This document shows positions 35,788 to 45,868 of a stretch of DNA of 64,000 bases, piece by piece. The position numbers and the translations under genes are program-made. The notes beneath the pieces were generated by a model. That model was given only the letters and a program-made list of their open reading frames with translations, had not been told where the DNA came from and made no database searches. Numbering within the stretch: position 1 is the stretch's first letter; each line of letters begins with the position of its first letter. The DNA comes from Opisthocomus hoazin (Eukaryota; Chordata; Aves; Opisthocomiformes; Opisthocomidae): positions 8,097,379 through 8,161,378 of the forward strand of contig NC_134439.1 in assembly GCF_030867145.1 (NCBI RefSeq), written 5' to 3'.

Positions 35788-36959
35788 AATCAATGTCTTT
35801 TTATCTAAATTTTTCTTCCTGAAAGGGAAGGGGAAATTGTACACAAAAAGTTAAGTCTACTTTTGGTCTTTTAGTTAGGAAGTGTTGTGTTCATCTGCTT
35901 GCTGATGACACCAGCAACGAGCGAAGTAGGAGGATGTAAAGCATTCATTTTCCCAATTCAGATCTTACTCTTGACTCACTGACTGTAGAAACACGGAGAA
36001 ACACGGAGAAATCATCAGATAATATGAGAAGATGTTTGGTATCTGGAGAATTTGCATTTATCTTTAAAATTCATCCTTTTCATTCACCCTAGCGATTACC
36101 AAGTCTGTCTGGTAACCCTGGTACATTTTTGTTCTTAGAGTTGTCATGTATCATTGAATTCCATTGCTTTACAGAAAAAAAAAAAAAAAAACCTTTCGGA
36201 TTTATAGATTCTTTTTTGTTCTATCCTAATAAAAATATCCTTTTTCATCCTCTCCTCATTAGAGCACATAACATACATAATCAAGAGTTAAATTTCTTAC
36301 AAAATGCTTCCTTTTGATGAGACATTCTTGTTAGTGAAACTGAAGAAAATCAATCTATAGTATTCTCCATGAAAATGTAGAGGAATGATTTGTTCAAAAT
36401 CTCTGAAGTGTGCCCAGATATAGCAGAAGGCCTTCAGATGGAACAGAGGTACCCCACATTGTCTGTGAGTCAGGACTGGATACAAAGCATGCAATTTTTC
36501 AATTGGAAAATAATAGCTGGGAAATTTACCAATGGGAATGAAGGATACACCATTCTTGTCAAATGAACAGCTTCCCCACTCCAAAAAGACCCCAACATAC
36601 TATGACGTTGCATGTTCATTTTGGCAGATTTGCTTAGATTGTACTAGGAATGTAATTCAGTGGAGATTCTGGACCTTGTATTAATTTGGAGGTCCAACTA
36701 AGTTATCTATTTGCCATGAAAAGAACTGGGAGTCGGGATTCTATTGTTAAACAAGGGTATGAATAAAAAGTTAGGTGAAGCTAGACCGATTACATGGAGG
36801 TGGTAAAATGGAAAGTACAATGAAAGAAATACATACTGTTGTCCATTGTAACAACCTCCACTGAAATGGTACCCAAGAAATATAACTGTATTGAGTCAGA
36901 AATACAAAAATTCATATTGCAGTTACAGTGCATTGCTGGTTCGTTTCTTATGTGGTGTC
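35788..36959. other. Unassigned sequence within left arm
   Basis: AT-rich, with an A18 run near 36176 and no recognisable gene. It is mirrored at 49650-50821. Confidence 0.3.
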
Positions 36960-37245
36960 CACCACCAGGACCCTCAAAATAATTTTTGCCGAAACAGCTT
37001 ATCAGGTTGTCAGCCCCAGCCTGTACCAGTGGATTATCCCTCCTCAGGTACACGTGCAGGGTTTTGCATTTCCTCTTTTTTGCACTGAATGACTGTTCAT
37101 TTCTCCAGCCCGTAGAGGTCCTGCTGAATGGTAGCACAATGGTACCATCCCTCCCAGTTTTGTGTCATCTGCAAACCTTCTGTGGGTGCACTCTATCCCA
37201 TTGTCCAGGTCACTAATGGAGAGGTTAAAGAGCAAAGAGTAGAAA
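36960..37245 (-). mobile_element. CR1 LINE, old RT fragment (left arm)
   Basis: The minus strand reads LFNLSISDLDNGIECTHRRF, then FADDTKLGG, with the catalytic FADD retained. Broken text for the LERWA / KCKVLHL / YKLGADN part follows (CTGCACGTGTACCTGAGG, GGCTGGGGCTGACAACC). It is internal, without a 3' end. The mirror copy is at 49364-49649. Confidence 0.75.
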
Positions 37246-37460
37246 CGATAACCAGAACTGTTTTCTTCCGAGAAAATCCTAAAAGAGCTCAAAGGACCAA
37301 AATAACAGCAAAACTCTCCAAGGACAGGATCTGCATTCTGTGCCATGCCCTGATTGGAGATCTGTCTGACGCTATACAGCTTGGTGTTCCCAGCATCTGA
37401 AAGGCTTGAAGATTGTTAATCCTCTTTTTCTTTCTTGTGATAGGTCCAATAAGTGGTATT

Positions 37461-37750
37461 TAAGAAGTAAGGGAGGGAGGCATTCAAAGTTATGTATGTC
37501 ATTTGTTTTCCCAAGTGACCACTGCATGTGATGGAGCTCTGCGTTTCCGGAAATGACTGAACACCTGCCTGCCCATGGGAAGTAGTGAAAGAACTACTTC
37601 TTTCAGTTTGCTTGTGCGTGCAGCTTTTGCTTTACCTGTTAAACTGTCTTTATCTCAACCCATGAGTTTTCTCACTCTCACCCTTTAGATTCTCTCCGGC
37701 ATCCCACCAGCAGGGGAGCGAGCAAGAGGCTTTGTGGCTAAACTATGACC
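37461..37750 (+). mobile_element. Partial LTR, same family as 32352-32933 (left arm)
   Basis: Positions 37461-37806 copy 32645-32988 nearly base for base, including the LTR end CTAAACTATGACC and the keratin-intron-like AAAAGGTCTAGTATGAAAGG after it. Only the 3' portion of the LTR is present. Because the flank is shared, the copy arose by DNA duplication and not by a second retroviral insertion. Confidence 0.8.
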
Positions 37751-37806
37751 GACTGCCAAAAGAAGGGAAGTACGTAAAAGGTCTAGTATGAAAGGAGATA
37801 TGACAG

Positions 37807-39345
37807 CAACTGGGGGGAACTTGTCCTGTCCTCTGCTGGTACTGGATCATGGGGTGAAAGGTAGAGCTCTGGTAGGTGTGAGGGGTCTGGAAGGTGTCTG
37901 TCTCCCACCGTGCCTAGGCCCTTTTTCTGGGTGACAGTGGCCTGGCCTACGGTGTCTGGAAGAAAGTGAGAGACAGAAATAGTGCAAGGCAAGGCTCCAA
38001 GCAGCAAACCTAGAGGTGGGATGCAAGTTCTTGCGGAAGAAAGCTTTCTGTTCTTTACTCTTCTACAAGAACACAGGGGTTGGGAAGAGCAAGGTGGTGA
38101 GGGCAAGATCTCTCAGTCCTCAGCTCAGTGTGGTCCCACAGTGTAACAGTGACCACCACCTCGTGCTAGGATGCCCCTACAGGGCAACCGTATTGTGTCC
38201 CACTCCCAGATTCCTGCTGTCTTGTTGCTCAAAGGTCCCAGGAAACAGTCTGCGACCCACGTAGCAGCTGAGAAAGTTGCATCCTGCTTCCAATCTCCTG
38301 TCATCTGGGTTGGCTTCTAAGTCCCAGTATCTACAAATCAAAGCCAGACTGGAGGAAAGAGGGGTCTTTGGCAGTTTTGACATACAAAAAGAAATCAGTA
38401 GCCACAGCAGGCTTCATTGTACATGCCAGACAGAAGGGAGGGCGGGACTGCCTGTTAATGTCAATAGAATGAGAGCGGCTCCACCTTCGAAATATTCACT
38501 GAATTTGTGTTGGCAGGACAGAAATTTCCAACAGCAGTAGAGGAGACAGCTCCCTCAGGGACACAGCTGTGAAACATTGGACCAAGTGGATCAGGAGAGA
38601 GAAGCAGGGAAAAACGAATGGAGGGAGGGAGTGAGGGAGGGAGCAAGGCAGGGAAGGATGGGGGAAGAAAAGCAGAAGTTCATCTGCAACGGTCTCGGCC
38701 ACTTGGCCACATCCCGGGCAGTGCTTCCTGCTCCCCTTATGGCTCTGTCAGAAGGGCCCAGATACAGCTAGGCTGAGTCAGGCCACAGGGGCATTGACAA
38801 GCATCAGGGTGCCAGTCCTGTGCAACAGAGCAATGGGAGCAGGTGGGGACCTCTCAGGAACTGGCAGCCCCATGTCCCAGTAGACAAGACCTGCATCCCT
38901 TGGGACTCACGGCCAGTCTCTGATAAAGTCCCTGATGTGTTTTTTTTTGTCCTCACCAGTGCCGAGGTGAGGGCACCTCTTCTGAACGAGCAGTTCTGTG
39001 GGTAGAGCAGCAGCTGTCTTCACGCATGGGAGTCCTTGGATGTCTGGTCAAGGACTGCAGGGCTGGGAGGAGCTTGGCCTTCCTTGCCAACTGGGCTGAA
39101 AACAACCCCACAGGAGTGCCCCAGGCCAACGTCCGCAGCCTGCAAGGGAACCCTCCAGCACTTCAGACACAGCTTATGATAGCAATGACATGTTCCTGCC
39201 ATGGAAATTCTTGGAATTCTCATTCCAGAACTCAAAATAAATATCCATGGGCGAATGAACATGACATAAACACAGGAATCAAAAGAGAGCAATGAAGGAA
39301 TCTGAAACGCAGGCCATATTGCTAGCTGGGATGTTATGCAACTGA
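37807..39345. other. Unassigned, ending in keratin 5' flank (left arm)
   Basis: No gene is recognised at 37807-39000. From about 39030 it is the upstream flank of the keratin pseudogene (CTGCAAGGGAACCCTCCAGCAC, CATTCCAGAACTC). A T9 run occurs near 38941. It is mirrored at 47264-48802. Confidence 0.35.
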
Positions 39346-39846
39346 GCCTCTCAGAAAATTATTACTTCCGCAAACTATTCCTCTAGACCCGGAGCAGTGC
39401 AGGACCAGGCTCATTCTTCAGTTTCTCATCTGCTTCATTCCCCTTTTTCTCCTTGTGAAAGAGGTCAGTTGGAAGCTCAGTTCTATTCCTCCAGGGTGTG
39501 GTCTTGCCTGAAGAGACATCTAGCTCAGCTGTATGAGGAGGCCTGGGGCTGTCTGTGATGGAGAAGGGAAGTGAGTAAAAGGTCTAGTATGCAGGGAGAG
39601 CGAGGATTCAACCAAGTGAATTCTGAGATCCGGGCTAGACAAAAGCGTTCTTGGGCCTGGCTGCTCTTTGCAGGGTTCTTGGGACCTAAAGACAATGAAT
39701 TATATATGCCTCCCTGCATAGTCTCTACCTCCTCAGTCAGCAGGTACCTTGGATCTCTCACTGTGGGATGAGAGGCTGCTCCTCTCCCAACCCCATGCTC
39801 TCCTTTCCCCTGCCCTCTCTCCCAGGTGCACCTCCAGCTCTGAGAC

Positions 39847-40070
39847 ATGCCTTACTATGATCAGTGCCTGCCATGGCTGCTGTGCTGACCCTGCAGACAA
39901 ACACCACCAGCCAACGGCTGCAATGAGCCCTGTGTCAGGCAGTGCCGGATCTTCACTGTTGTCATCGAGCCCTCCCCTGTGGTGGTGACCCTGCCCAGCC
40001 CCTTCCTCAGCTCCTTCCCACAGAGCACTGTTGTGGCATCTTCCACCTCCACTGCTGTCAGCCGCATACA
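39847..40070 (+). pseudogene. Truncated beta-keratin pseudogene (left arm)
   Basis: The promoter block TCAGAAAATTATTACTTCC survives near 39350, but the TATA position reads CAGGCTCATTC, so the TATA box is lost. An acceptor (CCCAG|GTGC) precedes the ATG at 39847. The first codons give MPYYDQCLPWLLC then TGA (codon 14), where intact genes have CQPCGP. Downstream, out of that frame, the text for [11 protein letters not shown], the beta core and the TSTAVS stretch is still readable. Near 40070 the gene runs into TACACAGAAAGC and the (GAGAG)n tract, so the C-terminal third is missing. It is non-functional, and its mirror copy lies at 46539-46762. Confidence 0.88.
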
Positions 40071-40089
40071 CAGAAAGCTCTAACCCCAG

Positions 40090-40290
40090 AAGAGGGAGAA
40101 GAGAGGAGAGGAGAGGAGAGGAGAGGAGAGGAGAGGAGAGGAGAGGAGAGGAGAGGAGAGGAGAGGAGAGGAGAGGAGAGGAGAGGAGAGGAGAGGAGAG
40201 GAGAGGAGAGGAGAGGAGAGGAGAGGAGAGGAGAGGAGAGGAGAGGAGAGGAGAGGAGAGGAGAGGAGAGGAGAGGAGAGGAGAGGAGAG
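40090..40290. repeat. (GAGAG)n pentanucleotide microsatellite, long allele (left arm)
   Basis: About 190 bp of GAGAG units. The mirror tract at 46429-46519 is 110 bp (22 units) shorter, and this alone accounts for the change of mirror offset from 86719 to 86609. The tract sits exactly where the keratin pseudogene is cut off. Confidence 0.97.
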
Positions 40291-40396
40291 GGAAATCCAA
40301 AGAAGTCAAAGTCCAGCCCACTGTATCATCATGCAGGAGAAAAGCAGCACTGCACAGCGTGGATGTGTGCTCTGACACAGACACTACCCTGACTCC

Positions 40397-40850
40397 GGCT
40401 GTGCATTGGATGCAAAGGAAAGCAAAAGATTTGTTCTCTAATTCCCATCAGCAGGTGATATCCAGCCATTTCCTGGGAAGCAGGCCTTCAGTACCTGTAG
40501 TGGTTGCTCTGGAAGACAAATGTCACAAGAACAAATGCCCTGCCTCCTCCTTTCCCTTAGCTTTTATTGCTGAGCAGATGTCATATGGTATGGAATATCC
40601 CTGTGGTCAGTTTGGGTCCGCTGTCCTGCCTATGCCCCCTCCCAAGATCTTGCACACCCCCAGCCTACTGGGGGTTTCTTTCTACTACAGGGAAATGTTG
40701 GAGAGACAGCCTTGATGTCATGTGAGCACTGCTCAGCAGGAGCCAAAACACTGGTGTGTTACCAACACTTTTCTAGCTACCAATACAAAGCACAGCACTA
40801 TGAGGACTGCTATGGGGAAAATTAACTCCATCTCAGCCAGACCTAATACA
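40397..40850 (-). mobile_element. LTR fossil, related avian type (left arm)
   Basis: The minus strand begins TGTATTAGGTCTGGCTGAG and continues with GAGTTAATTTTCCCC, a CATACCATATGAC / AATAAAAGCT promoter-signal region and a U5-like tail. This is the same overall design as the LTR at 32352 but a different subfamily. No internal region is present. It is mirrored at 45869-46322. Confidence 0.75.
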
Positions 40851-41788
40851 CCTGTGAAGTACCGGATTCTAAAGAGTTTAGGTAACATTAGGATTTAAGC
40901 TACGGTTCCTGGAGGAACTGTGTGGCTTTGTGATTGTGTCTGGAGGGCATGTTCACCATACTGCCTGAAAAACTTGTGATAACCATTTTCCTGTCCTTCC
41001 TCCTGAGGCTCCACATGCCCTGTTGTTTTCCAGTGGGAACAGACTCAAAGGCTCTAGTGGACAGCTCAGCCTGGGAAGATATCACAAGGCAGATGTGGGC
41101 AGCTGCTGATGAGAACGAGCTTCCTACCACAGGAAGTCACATCACTGCAGACTTCCCTATGGGAAAGGAGGCTCAGGATGGGCTGAACGTACATGTATCC
41201 TGTCTGAACTCAGTAACCACTGAATTTCCTGTTGGTGGAAAGTAATTTCCAAAGCTGCAGGTCTGATCGGCTGCACGGTCTACCTGAGGGTTTCCCTGGG
41301 AAAGGCCCCTGAAATGGTGGGGCCTGTGAGCCTCAGCCGCAGGGAGAGGGGCCCTCCAGAAGCAAGAGCTGCCTGCCAGGGAGGGCTCACAATTGCTGCT
41401 GGATGCAGAAGCAGTTCTCAGTGCCAATGCCACCTGCCAGTGCGGCCAGCAAGATGCACTCCTCAGTCGGGCAGTGGTTGGACTCCCCATTATCTGCAGG
41501 GCACGCTTGAAGGCTGAGGAGGACATTTGTGTGCAGGGATGCAGCAAGGCAGGCCCTGATGGCTGCTGGCTCTGCAGGAGCCAGGGACATCTTCCTCCGC
41601 TGCAAGGGACAGTGTCTCGAAAGGAGCCCGCTGCCCGTGTCTCACCCACCCCTTCCTCCATGAATGCTGATGGCTCTCCTTCGGGCCTGCAAGATCTCTC
41701 CTGAGCAACACCATTCTCTCTGGCAGCCGGAGAGAGCCTCCAGAGAGAGAAGCACCACGCAGAGGCCCAGGCTGGGATGCAGCAGAAC
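40851..41788. other. Keratin 3' flank in the left arm
   Basis: Downstream flank (minus orientation) of the 42.4 kb keratin gene. About 41480-41660 is the counterpart of 27236-27430, so the duplicated keratin unit extends at least 600 bp past the polyadenylation site. No separate gene is recognised. Confidence 0.5.
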
Positions 41789-41794
41789 TTTAAT
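41789..41794 (-). terminator. Keratin polyadenylation signal ATTAAA
   Basis: ATTAAA on the minus strand, followed by GTTCTGCTGCATCCC, as in the mirror gene (44925-44930) and the other keratin genes. Confidence 0.75.
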
Positions 41795-42220
41795 GAGTAG
41801 AAAGAGGGAAAGGAGGTCCTCTGAGTGGCGGCCATGACACGGGGAGCACCAGCAGTAGCTAGGAGTCTTTTGCCCTTGGCCAGGGTGGAGTGTGCACTGG
41901 GTGTCTGTCTGCCTGCCTGCTTGCCCCCAAGGGGCAGAGGCGCAGCAGGTCCTTCTTCAGATGGGGCTTAGCAGGTGCTCATAGCCCAGGGGAGCAGAAG
42001 ACCACAGAGAAAAGAGAGAGAGAAAAAAGAGCGAGAATCAGGCAAGTCAGACAAAGGCCATGTTTTCAGAGAGCCCAGGGTGGCCTCTTCCTGCCTTCCT
42101 TTGCAGGTGGAGGCGTGAATGATCAGCCCCTCTGAAAGCGACAGCCATGCTCTCCATGATCAGTCAGTTACTGTCTCGTGGGCTTCTGGGGGTCCTTCTG
42201 TGCGGCCTTCTACGGCAGAC

Positions 42221-42535
42221 TTAGCAGGGGAGGCATGTTCTGCCACAGTAGCGGCTGGTAATGCAGGAGAGATCAAAGCCTCCGGAGGAGATGGGCACTC
42301 CCTCGGAGCTGAGGATGCTGCCAACAGCAGCGGAGGTGGAGGATCCCACAACGGTGTTCTGCGGGAAGGAGCTGAGGATGGGTCCGGGCAGGGTCACCAC
42401 CACGGGGGAGGGCTCGATGACGACGGTGGAGCTCTGGCACTGTCTGAAACAGGGCTCATTGCAGCTGTTGGCCAGCGGGGTTGGGCCGCAGGGCTGGCAT
42501 GGCTGGCAGGGCACGCACTGGTTGTAGCAGGACAT
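42221..42535 (-). CDS. Feather-type beta-keratin, 104 aa (left palindrome arm)
   Basis: A structural keratin with an extra Cys-Gln-Pro repeat in the head ([12 protein letters not shown]), so it is 104 residues against 101 in the other intact copies. It has [14 protein letters not shown], the beta core [31 protein letters not shown], and the tail [15 protein letters not shown]. Twelve cysteines lie at 3, 7, 10, 13, 16, 25, 29, 33, 91, 97, 101 and 104. The start is the first ATG after the acceptor (CACAG|GTTC). The intron is 42557-42864, with donor GCAA|GTGAGT, and the TATA box is at 42924-42931. The predicted protein is identical to that of the mirror gene at 44184, which is transcribed away from it. 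Identity at this level implies either recent inverted duplication or ongoing gene conversion. Confidence 0.95.
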   Translation of the reverse strand: MSCYNQCVPCQPCQPCGPTPLANSCNEPCFRQCQSSTVVIEPSPVVVTLPGPILSSFPQNTVVGSSTSAAVGSILSSEGVPISSGGFDLSCITSRYCGRTCLPC

Positions 42536-42923
42536 CTCGTAGGGCTGGAGGTGAACCTGTGAGAGAGGGCAGTAAGGGGCATGGCGGTGTGTGACATGTA
42601 GCCTGTCCACCCAACGCAAGGGAGCCAACGCATGTGCTGAGTGGCGAGCCGGAGGCTGTGCAGAGAGGCCCACGCACCTCCTTGCCTTTCCCCCTCGACG
42701 CTGTGCAAAGAGAACCAGACCCAGGAAAGCTTTTTCCTAGCCAAGAGCCTAAGAGTCCCCTCAGCCCACAGCCCCAGCCTCTCTCCACACCAGACCTTCT
42801 CCCCGCTTCCCCTCCCAGGAGAGGCAGCCCCAGGCCCCAGCATAGGACAGAGCTTCCAACTCACTTGCTTCCAAAGGAGAAGGAGGGGAACGAAGCGGAT
42901 GAGAGAGTGAAGACCTGCAATGG

Positions 42924-42989
42924 CTTTTATACTGGTCCTGCACTGCCCCAGGGCCAGAGGAATCCTCTGTGGAAGTAATAATTTTCTGA
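42924..42989 (-). promoter_or_regulatory. Keratin core promoter (left arm)
   Basis: TATAAAAG at 42931-42924 on the minus strand, preceded by GGGCAGTGCAGGACC and by TCAGAAAATTATTACTTCC. It is the mirror image of 43730-43795. The two TATA boxes are 856 bp apart and face away from each other. Confidence 0.85.
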
Positions 42990-43079
42990 GAAGCTCATCT
43001 GAAATGCAAAACACCCCAGTTAATGATACACAGACTGTGTTTTGGTTTCCTGCATGGCTGCCTTTGCATGTCCTTGTTT

Positions 43080-43118
43080 GGCCTACGACCGATCTGTGGC
43101 CACTTGCCAGCCCTGGGG
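43080..43118. repeat. 39 bp inner inverted repeat, left half
   Basis: Reverse complement of 43527-43565 with one mismatch. It begins at the last four bases (GGCC) of the left arm and extends symmetry into the spacer once about 70 bp unique to the right side (43566-43635) are set aside. Confidence 0.9.
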
Positions 43119-43635
43119 ACTTCTTTGGTTGCCCCGTGCACAGCCAGAGTCATGGTAGTATCTGCATCAAAGCACACATTCACACTGAGCAGTGCTGCTT
43201 TTCTCCTGGGCCTGAGAGCTGGGGCCACTCTCTCCTTGTTGACACCAGTGGCACTTACCTTTTTTGTGCCCAACTGCAGTCGACCAGGGAGCCTTTTGCC
43301 CTGCTGGCAATGACTGTGAGGGTTATATCCCTGGCCACCTCCTCTGTCTGGCAGTCCACTCTGCTGCTTTTTCCTCTCTTCCCCTAAAGCTACTCAGGGG
43401 AGGCCTTGGTGTGCCTGTTGGCCTTGTCTGCTCTCTGGGCTCTCACTGGGGGTCCACTGCCAACACCAAACCCATTAGTGTGTCCGGGGCTGTGTCCTGT
43501 GACTTCTGATCACGTGACACTGTGGACCCCAGGGCTGGCACGTGGCCACAGATCGGTCGTAGGCCATGACTGCAAGCAGGAAGAGCTGGGCCACACGGGT
43601 GCCAGGAGACTCAGCCTTCAAGGGGGATCAGGTAT
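43084..43635. other. Palindrome spacer
   Basis: 552 bp between the arms, including the 39 bp inner inverted repeat and 70 bp found only on the right. About 43131-43215 (CAGCCAGAGTCATGGTAGT, GAGCAGTGCTGCTTTTCTCC) is similar to 46318-46390 next to the (GAGAG)n tract. No gene is recognised. Confidence 0.85.
43527..43565. repeat. 39 bp inner inverted repeat, right half
   Basis: Partner of 43080-43118 with one mismatch (C for A). It ends in GGCC, which recurs at 43636-43639 where the main right arm starts. Confidence 0.9.
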
Positions 43636-43729
43636 GGCCAAACAAGGACATGCAAAGGCAGCCATGCAGGAAACCAAAACACAGTCTGTGTATCATTAAC
43701 TGGGGTGTTTTGCATTTCAGATGAGCTTC

Positions 43730-43795
43730 TCAGAAAATTATTACTTCCACAGAGGATTCCTCTGGCCCTGGGGCAGTGCAGGACCAGTATAAAAG
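43730..43795 (+). promoter_or_regulatory. Keratin core promoter (right arm)
   Basis: TCAGAAAATTATTACTTCC, then GGGGCAGTGCAGGACC and TATAAAAG at 43788-43795. Spacing is identical to the 1.3 kb promoter. Exon 1 should start near 43815 and ends at 43854 (GGAAGCAA|GTGAGT). Confidence 0.85.
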
Positions 43796-44183
43796 CCATT
43801 GCAGGTCTTCACTCTCTCATCCGCTTCGTTCCCCTCCTTCTCCTTTGGAAGCAAGTGAGTTGGAAGCTCTGTCCTATGCTGGGGCCTGGGGCTGCCTCTC
43901 CTGGGAGGGGAAGCGGGGAGAAGGTCTGGTGTGGAGAGAGGCTGGGGCTGTGGGCTGAGGGGACTCTTAGGCTCTTGGCTAGGAAAAAGCTTTCCTGGGT
44001 CTGGTTCTCTTTGCACAGCGTCGAGGGAGAAAGGCAAGGAGGTGCGTGGGCCTCTCTGCACAGCCTCCGGCTCGCCACTCAGCACATGCGTTGGCTCCCT
44101 TGCGTTGGGTGGACAGGCTACATGTCACACACCGCCATGCCCCTTACTGCCCTCTCTCACAGGTTCACCTCCAGCCCTACGAG

Positions 44184-44498
44184 ATGTCCTGCTACAACCA
44201 GTGCGTGCCCTGCCAGCCATGCCAGCCCTGCGGCCCAACCCCGCTGGCCAACAGCTGCAATGAGCCCTGTTTCAGACAGTGCCAGAGCTCCACCGTCGTC
44301 ATCGAGCCCTCCCCCGTGGTGGTGACCCTGCCCGGACCCATCCTCAGCTCCTTCCCGCAGAACACCGTTGTGGGATCCTCCACCTCCGCTGCTGTTGGCA
44401 GCATCCTCAGCTCCGAGGGAGTGCCCATCTCCTCCGGAGGCTTTGATCTCTCCTGCATTACCAGCCGCTACTGTGGCAGAACATGCCTCCCCTGCTAA
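44184..44498 (+). CDS. Feather-type beta-keratin, 104 aa (right palindrome arm)
   Basis: Mirror twin of the gene at 42535-42221, with an identical predicted protein: [12 protein letters not shown] head, [14 protein letters not shown], the beta core around residues 37-60, a Ser/Gly stretch, and the [15 protein letters not shown] tail. The intron is 43855-44162 (308 bp) and the acceptor TCACAG|GTTC lies 21 bp before the ATG. The longer open frame beginning in the intron (44046) is not expected to be translated. Start, splice sites, TATA and ATTAAA all look functional. It is divergent from its twin across the palindrome centre, so the two may share regulatory DNA. The nearest relative outside the palindrome is the pseudogene at 26375, which has the same extra Cys-Gln-Pro repeat. 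Confidence 0.95.
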   Translation: MSCYNQCVPCQPCQPCGPTPLANSCNEPCFRQCQSSTVVIEPSPVVVTLPGPILSSFPQNTVVGSSTSAAVGSILSSEGVPISSGGFDLSCITSRYCGRTCLPC

Positions 44499-44924
44499 GT
44501 CTGCCGTAGAAGGCCGCACAGAAGGACCCCCAGAAGCCCACGAGACAGTAACTGACTGATCATGGAGAGCATGGCTGTCGCTTTCAGAGGGGCTGATCAT
44601 TCACGCCTCCACCTGCAAAGGAAGGCAGGAAGAGGCCACCCTGGGCTCTCTGAAAACATGGCCTTTGTCTGACTTGCCTGATTCTCGCTCTTTTTTCTCT
44701 CTCTCTTTTCTCTGTGGTCTTCTGCTCCCCTGGGCTATGAGCACCTGCTAAGCCCCATCTGAAGAAGGACCTGCTGCGCCTCTGCCCCTTGGGGGCAAGC
44801 AGGCAGGCAGACAGACACCCAGTGCACACTCCACCCTGGCCAAGGGCAAAAGACTCCTAGCTACCGCTGGTGCTCCCCGTGTCATGGCCGCCACTCAGAG
44901 GACCTCCTTTCCCTCTTTCTACTC

Positions 44925-44930
44925 ATTAAA
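44925..44930 (+). terminator. Keratin polyadenylation signal ATTAAA
   Basis: ATTAAA followed by GTTCTGCTGCATCCC, 427 bp after the stop codon. Mirror of 41789-41794. Confidence 0.75.
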
Positions 44931-45868
44931 GTTCTGCTGCATCCCAGCCTGGGCCTCTGCGTGGTGCTTCTCTCTCTGGAGGCTCTCTCCGGCTGCCAGA
45001 GAGAATGGTGTTGCTCAGGAGAGATCTTGCAGGCCCGAAGGAGAGCCATCAGCATTCATGGAGGAAGGGGTGGGTGAGACACGGGCAGCGGGCTCCTTTC
45101 GAGACACTGTCCCTTGCAGCGGAGGAAGATGTCCCTGGCTCCTGCAGAGCCAGCAGCCATCAGGGCCTGCCTTGCTGCATCCCTGCACACAAATGTCCTC
45201 CTCAGCCTTCAAGCGTGCCCTGCAGATAATGGGGAGTCCAACCACTGCCCGACTGAGGAGTGCATCTTGCTGGCCGCACTGGCAGGTGGCATTGGCACTG
45301 AGAACTGCTTCTGCATCCAGCAGCAATTGTGAGCCCTCCCTGGCAGGCAGCTCTTGCTTCTGGAGGGCCCCTCTCCCTGCGGCTGAGGCTCACAGGCCCC
45401 ACCATTTCAGGGGCCTTTCCCAGGGAAACCCTCAGGTAGACCGTGCAGCCGATCAGACCTGCAGCTTTGGAAATTACTTTCCACCAACAGGAAATTCAGT
45501 GGTTACTGAGTTCAGACAGGATACATGTACGTTCAGCCCATCCTGAGCCTCCTTTCCCATAGGGAAGTCTGCAGTGATGTGACTTCCTGTGGTAGGAAGC
45601 TCGTTCTCATCAGCAGCTGCCCACATCTGCCTTGTGATATCTTCCCAGGCTGAGCTGTCCACTAGAGCCTTTGAGTCTGTTCCCACTGGAAAACAACAGG
45701 GCATGTGGAGCCTCAGGAGGAAGGACAGGAAAATGGTTATCACAAGTTTTTCAGGCAGTATGGTGAACATGCCCTCCAGACACAATCACAAAGCCACACA
45801 GTTCCTCCAGGAACCGTAGCTTAAATCCTAATGTTACCTAAACTCTTTAGAATCCGGTACTTCACAGG
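44931..45868. other. Keratin 3' flank in the right arm
   Basis: Mirror of 40851-41788. It is similar at 45060-45240 to the 3' flank of the 26.4 kb pseudogene. Long but unrecognisable frames here (for example 44884-45546) are flank sequence. Confidence 0.5.

Larger units (their letters stand above)
33300..43083 (+). repeat. Left arm of about 20 kb palindrome
   Basis: This is the reverse complement of 43636-53309. Paired positions sum to 86719 between the centre and the (GAGAG)n tract, and to 86609 outside it. Long coincident reading frames in both arms match residue for residue with only a handful of differences, such as Thr/Ala at 39866 and Trp/Arg near 34465. This implies well under 1% divergence over most of the arm. 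The last about 300 bp (33300-33610) show clearly more differences, roughly 3% by eye. Confidence 0.95.

Noticed and set aside
39942-40715. 257-residue frame with a long Glu-Arg-Gly repeat
   Set aside because: An artefact of the (GAGAG)n tract joined to LTR and keratin pseudogene sequence. The mirror arm has a different length.
42119-42562. Antisense frame over the keratin gene (His/Gly/Asp-rich), recurring at every keratin copy
   Set aside because: It recurs because the keratin coding sequence itself is conserved and GC-rich. No independent signal or promoter.
44884-45546. 220-residue frame mirrored at 41835-41173
   Set aside because: It lies in the keratin 3' flank and begins just before the polyadenylation signal. 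Its presence in both arms follows from the palindrome, not from selection.
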